A stretch of DNA of 64,000 bases, from NCBI RefSeq assembly GCF_019393635.1, contig NC_057862.1, forward strand, positions 118,560,145-118,624,144, read 5' to 3'. Both the position numbers and the translations under genes were made by a program. Shown here one piece after another: positions 52,330-62,830 of this stretch. The DNA is from Dromiciops gliroides. Taxonomy: Eukaryota; Chordata; Mammalia; Microbiotheria; Microbiotheriidae. How positions within the stretch are numbered: the first letter of the stretch is position 1; the number at the start of each line of letters is the position of its first letter. Under the pieces are notes generated by a model, which did no database searches, was not told the origin of the DNA, and worked only from the letters and a program-made list of their open reading frames with translations.

Positions 52330-52770
52330 TCTTGCCAGGAATGAATGTTATCACTAGTTGAACTGTCAGCAGAAAATATGCAGCTATGTTTGCTATTAGC
52401 TTATGCAAATGAACACAGTTTAGGATCAAATCCTTCTGAAATGGAAAATCAATGACGCTAGCCATCATACTCAGAATGGTGCCTGAGGACATTTGTAGCC
52501 TATTATGCTTGGACTGTGAGTGTCAATTTTCCAAGTTGATTTTCCAGCTGGCCTCCATTAGTACATTGGGTTAAGTTAGGGCATCAATCCTATTTCCCAT
52601 GATTGTGCTGCCCTCTTACCTTAAGTTAACATCAGCTTCCCATGAATGACCAAACTGGCTGCAATTAATAGAAAATGAGCCATCATGTTAATACTTCATG
52701 TGGAATTGTACCCAGTCATGCAAGACAGAGTTGCCATGCATGAAGCCATCCTAATGTAGCTCTCATGGGA
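52330..52770. promoter_or_regulatory. strong candidate conserved noncoding element
   Basis: A 440-base repeat-free stretch. It carries a perfect POU octamer ATGCAAAT ('cttatgcaaatgaacac', about 52,403), TAAT-core words ('gcaattaatagaaaatg', about 52,662), several AT-rich palindrome-like sites and 'ccaagttgattttcc'. It contains no open frame of note. The density of developmental-factor words without repeats is what ancient vertebrate enhancers look like; no alignment was possible. Confidence 0.3.
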
Positions 52771-52864
52771 GTTACCTTAATGGACACTCTGCTCTTTACC
52801 AGTTCTCCATGCTTTCTCTATTCCCTTTATAGTCCTACTGACACAATAACAATAATAAAAAGTA

Positions 52865-53325
52865 GCAGCGGCTATTCATATATGTTCACAAAATGCCTTA
52901 CATTTATCACCTCACCTGACCCTCAAAACAACCTTGTAGAGTAGGCACCATTATTAGCTGCATTTTATAGAGGAGGAAACTGAGGCTCAAAAAAAGGTAA
53001 GTCACTCACCCAGGGTCATATACCTAGTAACATCTAAAACAGAATTGGAACTCAGTTCCTCTTGACTTACAAGTCAAGCATTCTGTCCATTATGCTGCAA
53101 TGACTCTCAGTAATAATGATATTCATTTACTTTACCAACAATATCTCACATCATACCCATACCACTCTGCAAAGTGGATACTTTTATTACCTCTATTATA
53201 GTTGGGGATTCTGAGGCCCAGCGAAGTTAAATAACTTGCCCATGATTGCATGGCTAGTAAGAACCAGAAGCATGATTTGAATCCAGGTCTTCCTGATTCC
53301 AAGTCCAGTACTTTATCTACCAATT
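52865..53325 (-). mobile_element. two MIR-type SINEs, antisense
   Basis: First: 'cacctgaccctcaaaacaac', 'tagaggaggaaactgaggct', 'cacccagggtcatataccta' (52,870-53,105). Second: 'tctattatagttggggattc', 'cttgcccatgattgcatggc', 'gaatccaggtcttcctgatt' (53,120-53,325). Confidence 0.65.
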
Positions 53326-53549
53326 ACTTACAGTCTCTCTTCCAAAATGGAAGTCAAATGTGTACATATGCATGCATGTATGTTTGTATGTATGTATATG
53401 TGTATATGTTTAATATAAAGTTATATCATAAATTAAATTCTCCCCTCAGTAGAAGTATAAGCCTAGATCAAGGGGAAAACTTACTAGGATACTGGTATGG
53501 ATATTTTCTTCCACATGTTGTTCTAGGATATACATACAAATATCTTTTC

Positions 53550-53565
53550 AAATCACAAGAGAGAA

Positions 53566-53596
<31 letters not shown>

Positions 53597-53622
53597 AGAA
53601 AGGGGGAAGCAGGCAGGCAGGA
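53550..53622. repeat. GA-rich simple repeat
   Basis: 'gagagaaagagagacagaga' type purine stretch ending in 'caggcaggcagg'. Confidence 0.85.
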
Positions 53623-53639
53623 AACTCCTTATATGAAAA

Positions 53640-53960
53640 CTGATTGGAGGTCTCTAGTGGGGTGTCACAAGGTTCTGTCCTTGTTTTGTCTTAATTTGAA
53701 TAAAGACATAAAATGCATGCTTAGAAAATTCTCAAACAGAACAAAGGGACCTTAATATATTGTATTACAGAATCAGAAAATGTTCTTGATTGGATGAATG
53801 TATGGCTAAACCCAACTGCATAAAATTAAAGGGTGACAAATGTAAACACCTACATTTAAACTAAAGGAAAAAAAAGGTAATACAACTGAACAAATGTAAA
53901 CTGGGTGACTTCCTTTTCAGTAGTTAATATAAAAGAAAAGATTTGAAAGTTTAGTTAAAC
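53640..53960 (+). mobile_element. CR1/L3 LINE, RT region remnant
   Basis: 'tggggtgtcacaaggttctg' codes G-V-S-Q-G-S-V-L, the RT motif before the catalytic site. 'ataaagacataaaatgcatg', 'ttggatgaatgtatggcta' and 'gtgacaaatgtaaacaccta' then follow CR1/L3 order. The catalytic segment itself is deleted or decayed. Confidence 0.65.
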
Positions 53961-53984
53961 ACAAGCTTGCTATGATACAAATAT

Positions 53985-54330
53985 CTATATGAATATATAT
54001 AGAGATAAATATATGTATACATATATGTTATGTGTGTATGAGTATATATGTGTGTATATGTGTATATACATGAACACACATATACACCAAGCATTATACC
54101 AAGAGTGAGTAATTTATTTAAAGTAAAAACAATCCCTGCCCACAGGGAACTTACTATACAATGAAGGATACAACATGCAAATAGGCATATAGACACATAC
54201 AACATTTAAACATATATACACATGCATATCTATAAACACATATATCTGGGTTCCTATATATGTATATACATATAAGCATACATATATGTATATGTGTGTG
54301 TGTGTGTGTATATATATCTGTGCTGCTCAG
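53985..54330. repeat. degenerate TATA/TGTA repeats
   Basis: Two alternating stretches (53,985-54,085 and 54,215-54,320) flank an antisense L2-like piece ('caagcattataccaagagtg', 'ccctgcccacagggaactta'). Confidence 0.7.
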
Positions 54331-54334
54331 TGCT

Positions 54335-54540
54335 TAAAAATTCTCTCTCCAAAAAAAAAATACACTACACACTTTTAAGTCTAATCTGCATTAACAACAT
54401 TCTCTCCATCACTTTCTTCAGTCTAGACAATCAATAAAACAATATATTAAACCCTGATTTGTAGTATTTGCCAATTTCTGATTTGTAGATGCTCACACTG
54501 AAAATTCAATAAGCAACTCTCATGAGCCAGTATAACCTGA
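54335..54540. repeat. interspersed repeat of unassigned family, copy 1
   Basis: Shares ordered words with 63,590-63,800: 'acacacttttaa', 'attctctccatcac / attttctccatcat', 'agtctaga', 'caatcaataaa', 'aaaccctgatttgtagtat / aaaccctcttttgtagcac', 'cactgaaa'. The similarity spans about 200 bases in the same orientation. I cannot name the family. Confidence 0.6.
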
Positions 54541-54612
54541 CATGTATATGTGTGTATGTGATGTGTATTATATGTGTATGTGTATACACATACATCTCTA
54601 TGTACCCATATA

Positions 54613-54617
<5 letters not shown>

Positions 54618-54700
<83 letters not shown>
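54618..54700. repeat. (CT)n(TA)n compound microsatellite
   Basis: About 26 bases of CT pass directly into about 58 bases of pure TA. Confidence 0.97.
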
Positions 54701-54701
<1 letters not shown>

Positions 54702-54860
54702 TTAGAGCTAGAAAGGATCCTAGAAATCAGAGGAAAATATAGATTCCCAAAGAGGTAAACTGTCCAAGGTGGCATAGGAAGTTAATGGCAGAGCTGGAGT
54801 CCAGCTCTTGGTGTCCTTGCTTTGACAGTTCTGTGACTTTCTGCCATGTCACACTCCAGT
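54700..54860 (-). mobile_element. MIR-type fragment, antisense
   Basis: 'ttagagctagaaaggatcct', 'gatagattcccaaagaggt'-like words, 'ggcagagctggagtccagc'. Confidence 0.5.
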
Positions 54861-54954
54861 CTAGGTCTGTTCCAATAGAAATATAATATCCAGGCCAGGA
54901 ACATGATCACTCTGCACTGCTCAGTTTATGTATAGAATATCATAGTTACCCCCA

Positions 54955-55150
54955 AATGAATTCATTTTAAGGAGCTTGTAAAACTAGAGAAGGTCAAAAA
55001 AAGAATGACAAGGATTGTGAGCGACCTGTAAAACATGTCATGTAATAAATGATTGGAAAAAATAGGAATGTTTAATTTGGAAAAGAAACTACTAAGGGAG
55101 AGACATAACTACCTTCAGTCATATAAAGGACAGTGAGGTAGAAGAATGAT
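54955..55150 (+). mobile_element. CR1/L3 LINE, 3' region
   Basis: 'ggagcttgtaaaactagaga', 'aggtcaaaaaaagaatgaca', 'ggaatgtttaatttggaaaa' and 'gaccttcagtcatataaagg'-like words continue the element begun at 53,640. Confidence 0.6.
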
Positions 55151-55159
55151 AACTGATAT

Positions 55160-55380
55160 TCCTTTAATGCTTTATAATGTGCAAAGGGCTTTGAATACAT
55201 TTTCATTTGTGCATCTTACCCTTGTAAGATAAGCACTTGCAGGTATTTTCTTTTTTACAAATGAGAAAACTGGGACTCAGCGTAACTTGCTTTTGGCCAC
55301 ACAGTGAGGAAGTATCCAAGGCAGGATTTGAAAACAGACCTTCCCAACTCCAAGTCCAGTACTGAAACCTCTATATTACT
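55160..55380 (-). mobile_element. MIR-type SINE, antisense
   Basis: 'atttgtgcatcttacccttg', 'tttacaaatgagaaaactgg', 'ttggccacacagtgaggaag', 'ccaactccaagtccagtact'. Confidence 0.6.
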
Positions 55381-55390
55381 ATGCTATGGA

Positions 55391-55548
55391 GGGGGGCAGC
55401 TAGGTGGTGCAGTGGATAAAGCACTGGCCTTGGATTCAGGAGGACCTGAGTTCAAATCCAGCCTCAGACACTTGACATTTAACTAGCTGTGTGACCCTGG
55501 GCAAGTCACTTAACCGTCATTGCCCTACAAAAACAAAGAAAAAAAAAA
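55391..55548 (+). mobile_element. WSINE-like CORE-SINE
   Basis: Full SINE with A-rich tail. Target duplication 'tactatgctatgga' at 55,377-55,390 and 55,563-55,576, extendable to about 20 bases with mismatches. Confidence 0.94.
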
Positions 55549-55574
55549 GAGTGTCCTTATACTACTATGCTATG

Positions 55575-55665
55575 GAAGGCAGAACTAGAATCAGTCACTG
55601 GAAATGACAAGGAGACAGATGTCTTTACGTGAAGAAGAATGTTTCTTGCCTAGAGCAAGCAAAGA
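55575..55665 (+). mobile_element. CR1/L3 LINE, 3' end piece
   Basis: 'aggcagaactagaatcagtc' and 'acaaggagacagatgtcttt' fit the CR1 order downstream of 55,150, so the MIR and SINE lie within one dispersed element. Confidence 0.5.
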
Positions 55666-55694
55666 AATCTAGAAAAGAAATAGTATACCTTCTA

Positions 55695-55880
55695 AGATTA
55701 CTCTCCCATCCACTCTGAATATATATTGTAGGTACCTATTTATATTTTATCTCCCCCATTAGAATATAAGCTTCTTGAGGACAGGGATTATTTTTACCTT
55801 TTTTGAATCCCAAACTCATAGCACAGTGTCTGTCACATAGTATGTGCTTAATAAATGCTCTTTGATTGACTGATTGATCA
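55695..55880 (+). mobile_element. L2 3' end
   Basis: 'tctcccccattagaatataa', 'gcttcttgaggacagggatt', 'tagcacagtgtctgtcacat', 'ataaatgctctttgattgac'. Confidence 0.75.
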
Positions 55881-56149
55881 TGAATCTGTGAATTTCCTTT
55901 CACTAAAGAGAGTCCAGCAATGACCATCATTTAGAGATTTCTTCTTTGGACAAGAGATTGAATTAGATTAGATGAATTCTAAAATCGCTTCCAATGTTAA
56001 GTTTATGATGCATTTAGGTCCAGCCTAATTTCTTTCAGACCCGAAGTGTGTGGCTACACTAACTTGAAGAGTATTATCAGAGTACTTCTTGTCTGACAAA
56101 GTTCATACTTATTTATCTAAATATTACTAAGGTCAAGAAGTGGGAACTC

Positions 56150-56545
56150 AAGTCAATGGGGAAAAACGCATCTTGCCCACTATGTGCAAAGCACTCCTGG
56201 GTGCTAGGAGATACAAAAACAACATAAAACATGGCTCTTGCCCAAAGACTCTACAACCAATGGGGTAAAGGACATGTAAACAAACATATAGCTATAAGGA
56301 AGGGCAGGGTATATATGATAAGGACAGAGGAGAGGACTGGACAAGGTCCTATCCTATATTTGAAAAAGAGATCCCTTCTACCAGAGGGCACAGATGATTT
56401 TATTTTCAAGACCAGTAAGAACTGGAAGGAACCTTAGAGATGAATAAATCCAAAGCCCTTATTTTTTCAGATGAAGAACCAGGTCCAGCAAGCTTATACA
56501 ATTTACTCAAGGTCACATACAGAGCAAATTAGTGGTGGAGCCTTT
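56150..56545 (-). mobile_element. L2 3' end then MIR-type fragment, antisense
   Basis: 'cactatgtgcaaagcactcc', 'ggtgctaggagatacaaaaa', 'cttgcccaaagactctacaa' (to 56,330), then 'ctggaaggaaccttagagat', 'ctcaaggtcacatacagagc' (56,410-56,545). Confidence 0.55.
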
Positions 56546-56559
56546 AGTTTCTACAGGAA

Positions 56560-56870
56560 TGACATTTTCTATCCCTTCTGGGAACTGGTAAGATTAGCAG
56601 TGAGTTTGGAGTGAGGCTCAAATGAGCATTGGTTCTTTACTTACAGAATCATTTAGGCCTGTACTCTCAATCCCAATGGATAAAGGTCAGCCTGCTTGGT
56701 ATGTTTTCTTTATCAATAAGAAGTAGCTCTTATGATATGCAAATTAGTCTTGAATCTCAGACAATTACAGCCTCAATGTGAAGGGCTGTTAATTACAGAA
56801 AGATTAATTACTCCCAGAGAAATCCACATCATTTTCTTCCATGACTTTTTTGTTAGCCTGAGTAATTTGG
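56560..56870. promoter_or_regulatory. strong candidate conserved noncoding element
   Basis: Repeat-free. It holds a perfect octamer ATGCAAAT ('gatatgcaaattagtc', about 56,735) and two TAATTA sites 13 bases apart ('gttaattacagaaagattaa', about 56,790-56,811). It also has GATA/TTATC-type words. The paired homeodomain sites and octamer suggest a developmental enhancer; untested. Confidence 0.3.
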
Positions 56871-56874
56871 AGAA

Positions 56875-57170
56875 AAATGAGCCTTATAACTAAACTGAAT
56901 AGATAGATGGCTATCCATATGAATTGCTATGAGGTGCCACAAGGCCTTCTTCCTTTCACTTTCCTAAGTCTGTCATGGAAGCCTGAAGTTCCAGTGCTAG
57001 AAAGTCATTGCTTTTTAGGTTAAGGTCTGGTCCTCTGTTTAAAATGAAAATACCCCAGGAAGAGTTAATCTGTTAAATCTTTGTTTGTCATGTCTATTCT
57101 AATGTCTTAAAGCATTAGAGCTTTTCCAAAAAGCAGAAAACTGAGAGCAGGTTTTGGCTCTAAGGCAGAG
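56875..57170. other. unique-looking DNA
   Basis: No repeat or gene is recognised. Confidence 0.4.
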
Positions 57171-57174
57171 CAAA

Positions 57175-57320
57175 GGATTTAGAGCTGAAGAGACCTCAAA
57201 GATCATCTAGTGCATGCCCCTGTTTTTATAAATAAGAAAACTGAGGCTAAAAGAGCAAGGTGACCCACCCAAGGTAGAGGCAAGATTTGAACCCTCAGAA
57301 TTCAGCATCCTTCCCAGAGG
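57175..57320 (-). mobile_element. MIR-type fragment, antisense
   Basis: 'gagacctcaaagatcatcta', 'ataaataagaaaactgaggc', 'ggcaagatttgaaccctcag'. Confidence 0.55.
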
Positions 57321-57324
57321 GAAG

Positions 57325-57685
57325 AGATTATTTCAGGACACAAAGGAAACCAGACTAAAGTGGAAGATTCTGGGTAGGAGAAGAGGTGAGGGAAATAGTT
57401 GTAACAGAACACATCCAGAATCTAGCTACAGGACTTTTCAAAAGTCAAATTCTCACTGTTCCTTGGTTTCCTCACCTGTTAGATTGAGAAGGACAAAGGG
57501 GAAATGCATGATATCTAAATGTCCTTTCCATTCTGACATTCCATGATTCAAAATATCACAGTGTTCTTAGAGCCAGACTGAATTATTTTGCCTGTGTCGC
57601 TTTTAGTATTTACTCTTAAGTATTTTGATATCATAAAACTTCGTTGTTAAGATTTCAAACATCATTCCTGTGGGGCTACCAGAAG
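57325..57685. other. mostly unique; small MIR end near 57,455-57,550
   Basis: 'ccttggtttcctcacctgtt' and 'cattctgacattccatgatt' are a MIR 3' remnant. Nothing else recognised. Confidence 0.4.
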
Positions 57686-57689
57686 TCAT

Positions 57690-58145
57690 GAGACACAGGA
57701 TTTAAAGCTAGAAGAAACCTTAAGGATCAGCTAGCCTAAATTTTTCATTTTTGCAAGATGAAGAAATTGAGGCCTGGATAAGCAAAGTGACCTACCTAAA
57801 GGTCACACAGGATGGTATATGGTTGGACCAGAACTTGAAGCCAGCAGGTCTTCTTACGCTTGGATGGGGCATAAGATCTCTTCCTATCTGAGCTTTTTAT
57901 CACACAATAGCAAAGAGGAACTGACCATTTCATGCTTTCGCCTAGGATAGAAAGAGCACTGGGAAACTAAACTGAGAGGCATGGAATCTAGGTTCCTGAG
58001 TCAGCTACTCACTAACTGTGCAGTTTTGGGCAACTCACAACTTCTTGGGGGTCAATTTCTAAAAAATTGAGATAATCATGCTTGCTATATTAGAACAAAT
58101 GAGATATTATAATGAAAATGCTATCCTAAAGTATTATAAATGTAA
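57690..58145. mobile_element. MIR-type SINEs, antisense then sense
   Basis: 57,695-57,880 antisense ('ctagaagaaaccttaaggat', 'gcaagatgaagaaattgagg'). 57,945-58,140 sense ('gaatctaggttcctgagtca', 'ggcaactcacaacttcttgg'). Confidence 0.5.
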
Positions 58146-58149
58146 GTGA

Positions 58150-58685
58150 ACATTACTTCTGAAAATTGGTCAATATTATTTTTAGCTGGAAAATGAGGCA
58201 AAAAAAAAAGCTGAAGGGACTTGTCCATGGTCATCTTGCAACATATTGGCAGGGGGCAGGTGGGGAGACAGGAGAGGGAGCTTGCATCCCCCAGCTAGTA
58301 AAGCCCAAAGTTAACTTGCCTGTCATATTATAATGAGATTTCCCTATCATAAATTTGTCCTCCTTTGTCCTCAATTATTGCTTTTGCTAACATCATTTTT
58401 ATGCTCTGAGGTTTGGTGATAATATTTCCAACCTTTTAATAAAAGGAGTCTCAAGCAAAACAAAACAAAAAAAAAGCAAAACAAAAAAACCTTCCTGTAT
58501 ATCAGGGCTATATAAACCACAGGTAATTATTATTTCTGGTAGTGATAATAATAGGGTATGACAACTTCCAAAAGGTTAAGAATCACTGATCTCTGCCAAA
58601 AAAAGAAAAATGGGTGGGGACAGAATCTAGAAAAATAATTCAATTTGGCTTTAGGGCCCATCTCTGTTTGAATATATCTGCTACT
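58150..58685. other. no clear element; (CAAAA)n spot
   Basis: A MIR-like antisense trace at 58,185-58,240 and an A-rich 'caaaacaaaacaaaaaaaaa' stretch at about 58,457-58,490. Otherwise unrecognised. Confidence 0.4.
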
Positions 58686-58689
58686 TGCT

Positions 58690-58975
58690 TGCTCTTGGCC
58701 AATAATAATAACATTTAACATTTGGATAGCCCCTTATAGCAAACAAAATGTTTTCATCAAAACAGCACCTGAAACATAATTAGCACAAGTATTTTTGTCG
58801 CCATTTTAATGTTAAGAAAATTGAGACTAAAAAAAAACTAAAAAAACAAACAAACTGAGACTCACAGAGATTAAAGGCTTATGGTCATTCACCTAGTCAG
58901 GTTTAGAGTAGTGAATTTAACTCAAGTCTTCTTTCAATGACTTACACTGCACAGTTTCTTCCATATCACACTGCC
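58690..58975 (-). mobile_element. MIR-type SINE, antisense, with A-rich interruption
   Basis: 'taacatttaacatttggata', 'ttaagaaaattgagactaaa', 'actcacagagattaaaggct', 'gacttacactgcacagtttc'. A run 'aaaaaaaactaaaaaaacaa' interrupts it and repeats 'gagact' on both sides. Confidence 0.5.
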
Positions 58976-59264
58976 AAAGGCAAGTGAAACCCTGTGGCTA
59001 ATATTATAGGGCTTCATGCTACATCCAAATGACTTAAAATTTACTAACTTTTTTTAAAATTAAGAACTCTTATGCTCCACAGATTAAGCCTTGGGCTTCA
59101 GAAAGAGTAGTTAGATTATCCATAGACCAGAGCCTGACTGAGGAGGAGGGGTTGCCTTAGAAGCCTCTCTCTGCCTCATTAGCATTTACAATGCCATTAA
59201 AAGGGAAATATGGTCTGGTGATGGCAGCATTCAGCCATCCACATTGCTGCCTCTTGAATTGAGG

Positions 59265-59390
59265 AGGCCATATGGTTCAGGATCTTGATTTAGAGGGCCT
59301 GGGTTTGGTTCTTGCCTCTGATATTTACTACCTATGTGATCTTCAGCAAGTTATTTAACTTCCCTGGGCCTTGGTTGGTGTATTACTTCA
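59265..59390 (+). mobile_element. MIR 5' half
   Basis: 'gccatatggttcaggatctt', 'gggtttggttcttgcctctg', 'caagttatttaacttccctg'. Confidence 0.5.
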
Positions 59391-59487
59391 TCATGCCTAT
59401 TTAGAGGGTTTTCCCCACTTTTCCAATGAGGGTGGATAGGAAGAAAATAATGCTTGATCATTGGGGGAAAAAATACAATTTAATCTA

Positions 59488-59738
59488 TATGTTAGTTGTT
59501 GCTCTTCTTCAGTCATATTCAATTCTTCATGACCCAGTGCCCCATACTGTCCATGGTGTTTTCTAGGCAAAAATACTGAAGTGGTTTGCTATTTCCTTCT
59601 ATGGTGGATCAAGGCAAACTGACGTTAAATGGCTTGCCTAGGGTCACACAGCTACTAAGTGTCTGAGGCCAGATTTCAATTCAGGTATTCCTGACTCCAG
59701 AACCAGTGCTCTATCCACTAAGCCACCTAGATGCTTCC
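59488..59738 (-). mobile_element. MAR-type CORE-SINE with RTE/BovB-like tail, antisense
   Basis: 'tcttcttcagtcatattcaa', 'gtggtttgctatttccttct', 'agggtcacacagctactaag', 'aagccacctagatgcttcc'. Confidence 0.88.
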
Positions 59739-59739
59739 T

Positions 59740-60315
59740 TTAAGTTAAAATTAAATAAAATGAGAAGTTTGAGATCAATGACCAATTTTTCCAACTCTAA
59801 ATCTATGCTCCTTTGCTGCCATATTTGAAAGGCTAGGCTTAAAACAGAATAGAAAGCTTTCTGCAGGAGGCAAAGAGTAGGATTAAAAAAATAACTGAGG
59901 TTAATCCACAAAGTCAACTGATTGGAGAGAGTTGGTCATAAAGAAAACACCCCACACAGACTAAGAATCTGGAAGTCTTCTCTTTGTCACTCCCACAGAG
60001 AGACTCAGTTAAGCAAGACAGAGGGAAGGAGAAGCATACAGGGCACAAATCTTCCCTCCTATGGTCACCAAACAGCCTGTATCAGCTTGCTGAGTCTCAT
60101 CAGATACACAACAGTATGTGATTTATCATCTCAAGCTCTCTGCTCCCTCAGCGCTATCAGTGAAAACAGCCAGAATTAGGCACATCTGGTTTTTTTGTTT
60201 TGTTTTGTTTTTCTTTTTTTAAGGCTCATCTTCTATACTAATAGGCTTCTCTTTTTCATTCTGACTATTAAATGTGGTCAAAGACAACTAGGCTAATGGT
60301 CCACCCTTTGAAATA
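59740..60315. other. no recognised element
   Basis: An 85-codon frame (59,922-60,179) lies in unique-looking DNA. It has ordinary composition, no motif and only a weak acceptor-like context, so it is not called as a gene. A T-rich 'tttttgttttgttttg' stretch is at about 60,192-60,220. Confidence 0.35.
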
Positions 60316-60319
60316 AACA

Positions 60320-60670
60320 GCAATAGTGGAAAGAACAATGAACTTGGAGGCAGAAGATACAGCTGGATTCTAGTCCCAGCTTTTCTGTTAATTCATTGTG
60401 TGACTTTAGTTAGACAAGTCACAGGATAATAATAATATTAACTAATCAGCCATAATAACTATGTGCCTGGCTAAAAGCTTTACAAATATCTCATTTGATC
60501 TTCAAAACAACCATTCAAGGCAGGTGCTGTTAATATCTCCTTTTTATAGTAGAAGAAACTGAGGTGAAGTGACTTGCCTAAAATCACTAATATCTGAGGC
60601 TGGATTTGAACTCAGATCTTCCTAACTCTGGGCAGAGTATCCTTTCTACTATATTACCTAGCTGCCTCTA
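60320..60670. mobile_element. MIR sense fragment then CORE-SINE antisense
   Basis: 60,325-60,425 sense ('acaatgaacttggaggcaga', 'gtgtgactttagttagaca'). 60,430-60,668 antisense ('aaatatctcatttgatcttc', 'gtagaagaaactgaggtgaa', 'atattacctagctgcctc'). Confidence 0.6.
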
Positions 60671-60704
60671 AGATTAAAGGACCACACATGATGAACTGTG
60701 GGGT

Positions 60705-61185
60705 TTTTTTAGTTTAATTTTTTAATTTTATTTTTTCCAATTACATGTAAAAACAATTTTTAACATTCATTTCTTAAAATTTTGAGTTCTAAGTTTATTC
60801 CCTACCTCTCTCCTCCCTGCTCCTTGAGAATGAAGCAATTTGATGTAGATTATTCATGTGCAATCAGGTAAAACACATTTCCATATTATCCATGTTGTGA
60901 AAGAACACAAAGACAAGAACAAAAAGCAAAATAATAATAATAATAATCTGCATTCAGACTCCATCAGTTCTATCTCTTAGGGTCATTTGGAGTCTCTGTG
61001 GAGTCCTTCAGAATTGTCTTGAATCATTGCATCACTGCAAATAGCAAAGTCATTCACAGCTGATCATCATACAATATTGCTCTTACTGTGTAGAATGTTG
61101 TACTGGTTCTGTTCATTTCACTTTGCATTAGTTGATGAACTATTTTCTAGGATCCATCCAGATCTGGCATTCCATGATTCTATAA
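60705..61185 (-). mobile_element. L1 3' UTR, antisense
   Basis: 'ccaattacatgtaaaaacaa', 'gtgcaatcaggtaaaacaca', 'tcagactccatcagttctat', 'tcacagctgatcatcataca', 'ttcatttcactttgcattag' parallel 7,085-7,500. The T-rich left end is the L1 3' terminus. An (AAT)n spot is at 60,930-60,948. Confidence 0.8.
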
Positions 61186-61319
61186 TTTATTAGAATGACT
61201 ATAGCCAGTAGAAACTGATTTGGAAAGAGTACTCTGAAAGCACAAATTGGGAGCTCAGGATTCATTTTCCCCCAAGTGATACCATGGCTTTTGTTATTTC
61301 ATGTTTAAAAGCAAGTGCC

Positions 61320-61500
61320 AACTAGGAAGTATGGTTTAGTGGAAAGAACACCGGACCAGGAATCAGGAGAGATCTAGGATCTAACAGAACTACCGCTAAA
61401 TAGTATATGACCTTCAAATGGTTACAACTCCTCTGGAATTAGACTTCCCCAACTATAAAATGAGGAGATTGAATTAGATGATCTATAAATTCTCATTTTT
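61320..61500 (+). mobile_element. MIR-type SINE
   Basis: 'agtatggtttagtggaaaga', 'accaggaatcaggagagatc', 'actataaaatgaggagattg', 'agatgatctataaattctc'. Confidence 0.6.
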
Positions 61501-61930
61501 GTATATGTCAGGTCATAGGAAACAACAGACCCCCAAACATGGGATGTACATGGGCATGTGCTGGTAAATTTTTTATAATTGGCTCTCCAATAAGAATGAC
61601 ATTCCCCAATTGATAGTCAAAGGATATAAACAAGCCATTTTTCAATGAAAAAAATCAAACCTATATATTGTTTTATAAAAAATGCTCTAAATCATTGTTG
61701 ATTAGAGAAATGGAAAGGAAAACAACTTTGAGATATCATCTTTATATTTCTTAGATTGGCCAAAATGATAGAAAGGGGAAATGACAAATGTTGAAAGAAA
61801 TGTGGAAAAATTAGGACTGATACACTATTGGTGGAACTGGGAACTGATGCAAGCATTTTGGAGAACAATCTGGAATTATGCCCAAAGAGTTATAAAATTG
61901 TGCATACCCTATAACCCATGAATACTACTA

Positions 61931-62221
61931 TTGGGTCTGTTTCCCAAGGTGATTAGAACAGGGGAAAAACCCATGTGTTCTAAAATTAAATATTTTAGAA
62001 CATATTTTTGTTTTATTTTAGCAGCTCTCTTTGTCATGGCAAAGAATTTGAGGGGCTTCCCATTGATTGGGGAATGGCTGAATAAGTTGTGGTATATGAT
62101 TGTGATGGAATACTACTGTGCTATAAGAAATGATGAGCAGGGTAGTTTTAGAAAAACATGGAAAGACTTGCATGAAATAATGAAGAGTGAAATGAGCAGA
62201 ACCAAGAGACCCCCATTCTGA
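61931..62221 (+). pseudogene. L1 ORF2p C-terminal remnant
   Basis: The open stretch ends with EYYCAIRNDEQG, then a W-K-D-L segment and SEMSRTKR. This is the conserved L1 ORF2p C-terminal pattern (EYY-AI--DE ... W). Upstream frameshifts separate it from the rest of ORF2. ORF2p normally supplies endonuclease and reverse transcriptase; neither domain is present here. Confidence 0.75.
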
Positions 62222-62317
62222 GTATTATATTCAAATGAGCTACAAAGAAAGAAGATGCTATCTACCTGAAGAGAAAGAACTGAAAAATAGAAAAATATAT
62301 AGTATTGTTTCACTATA

Positions 62318-62830
62318 CAGTTATCCCTTCCACATCATGATTTTCCCCTTGTCAGTTCTGATCTATTGTGAGTTGGTATAAGAAATTAAATGGTGGGGGG
62401 GAGGGGGCAGCTGGGTGGCACAGTGGATAGAGCACCAGTCCTGGATTCAGGAGGACCTGAGTTCAAATCCAACCTCAGACACTTGACACTTACTAGCTGT
62501 GTGACCCTGGGCAAGTCACTTAACCCTCATTGCCCTGAAAAAGAAAAAAAGAAAAAAGAAATTAAATGGGAATTTGAGGGGAGTTTTGTGGAAGTCACAG
62601 AATACACTAGAAGGCCAGCAGATGATGCTTAACATTGACCTATATATAGCCTATGATCAAATACTTGACCCAAATGTTACAACAAGGTACAATAAATACC
62701 CCATTAAAAAAAAAAAACCAAACTCAGATTTCTTCTCTGGTATAAAAGGAGGGCCAAAAAAGTTTACAGATATTTTCTAAATTGTGGGGGCACTATGCCC
62801 CTCATCACCTCAATGTGAAAGGGATAACTG
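62318..62830. mobile_element. non-autonomous DNA transposon with TIRs (pogo/Tigger-like)
   Basis: The left end CAGTTATCCCTTCCACAT and the right end, read inverted, CAGTTATCCCTTTCACAT are nearly identical. TA is duplicated on both sides (62,316-62,317 and 62,831-62,832). TA target plus CAG-start TIR fits Tc1/mariner-pogo superfamily elements. No transposase frame is inside. Without the inner SINE the element is about 340 bp. Confidence 0.85.
62394..62555 (+). mobile_element. WSINE-like CORE-SINE inside the DNA transposon
   Basis: Target duplication 'aagaaattaaatgg' at 62,380-62,393 and 62,556-62,569, perfect. Head 'gggcagctgggtggcacag', A-rich tail. Confidence 0.95.
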
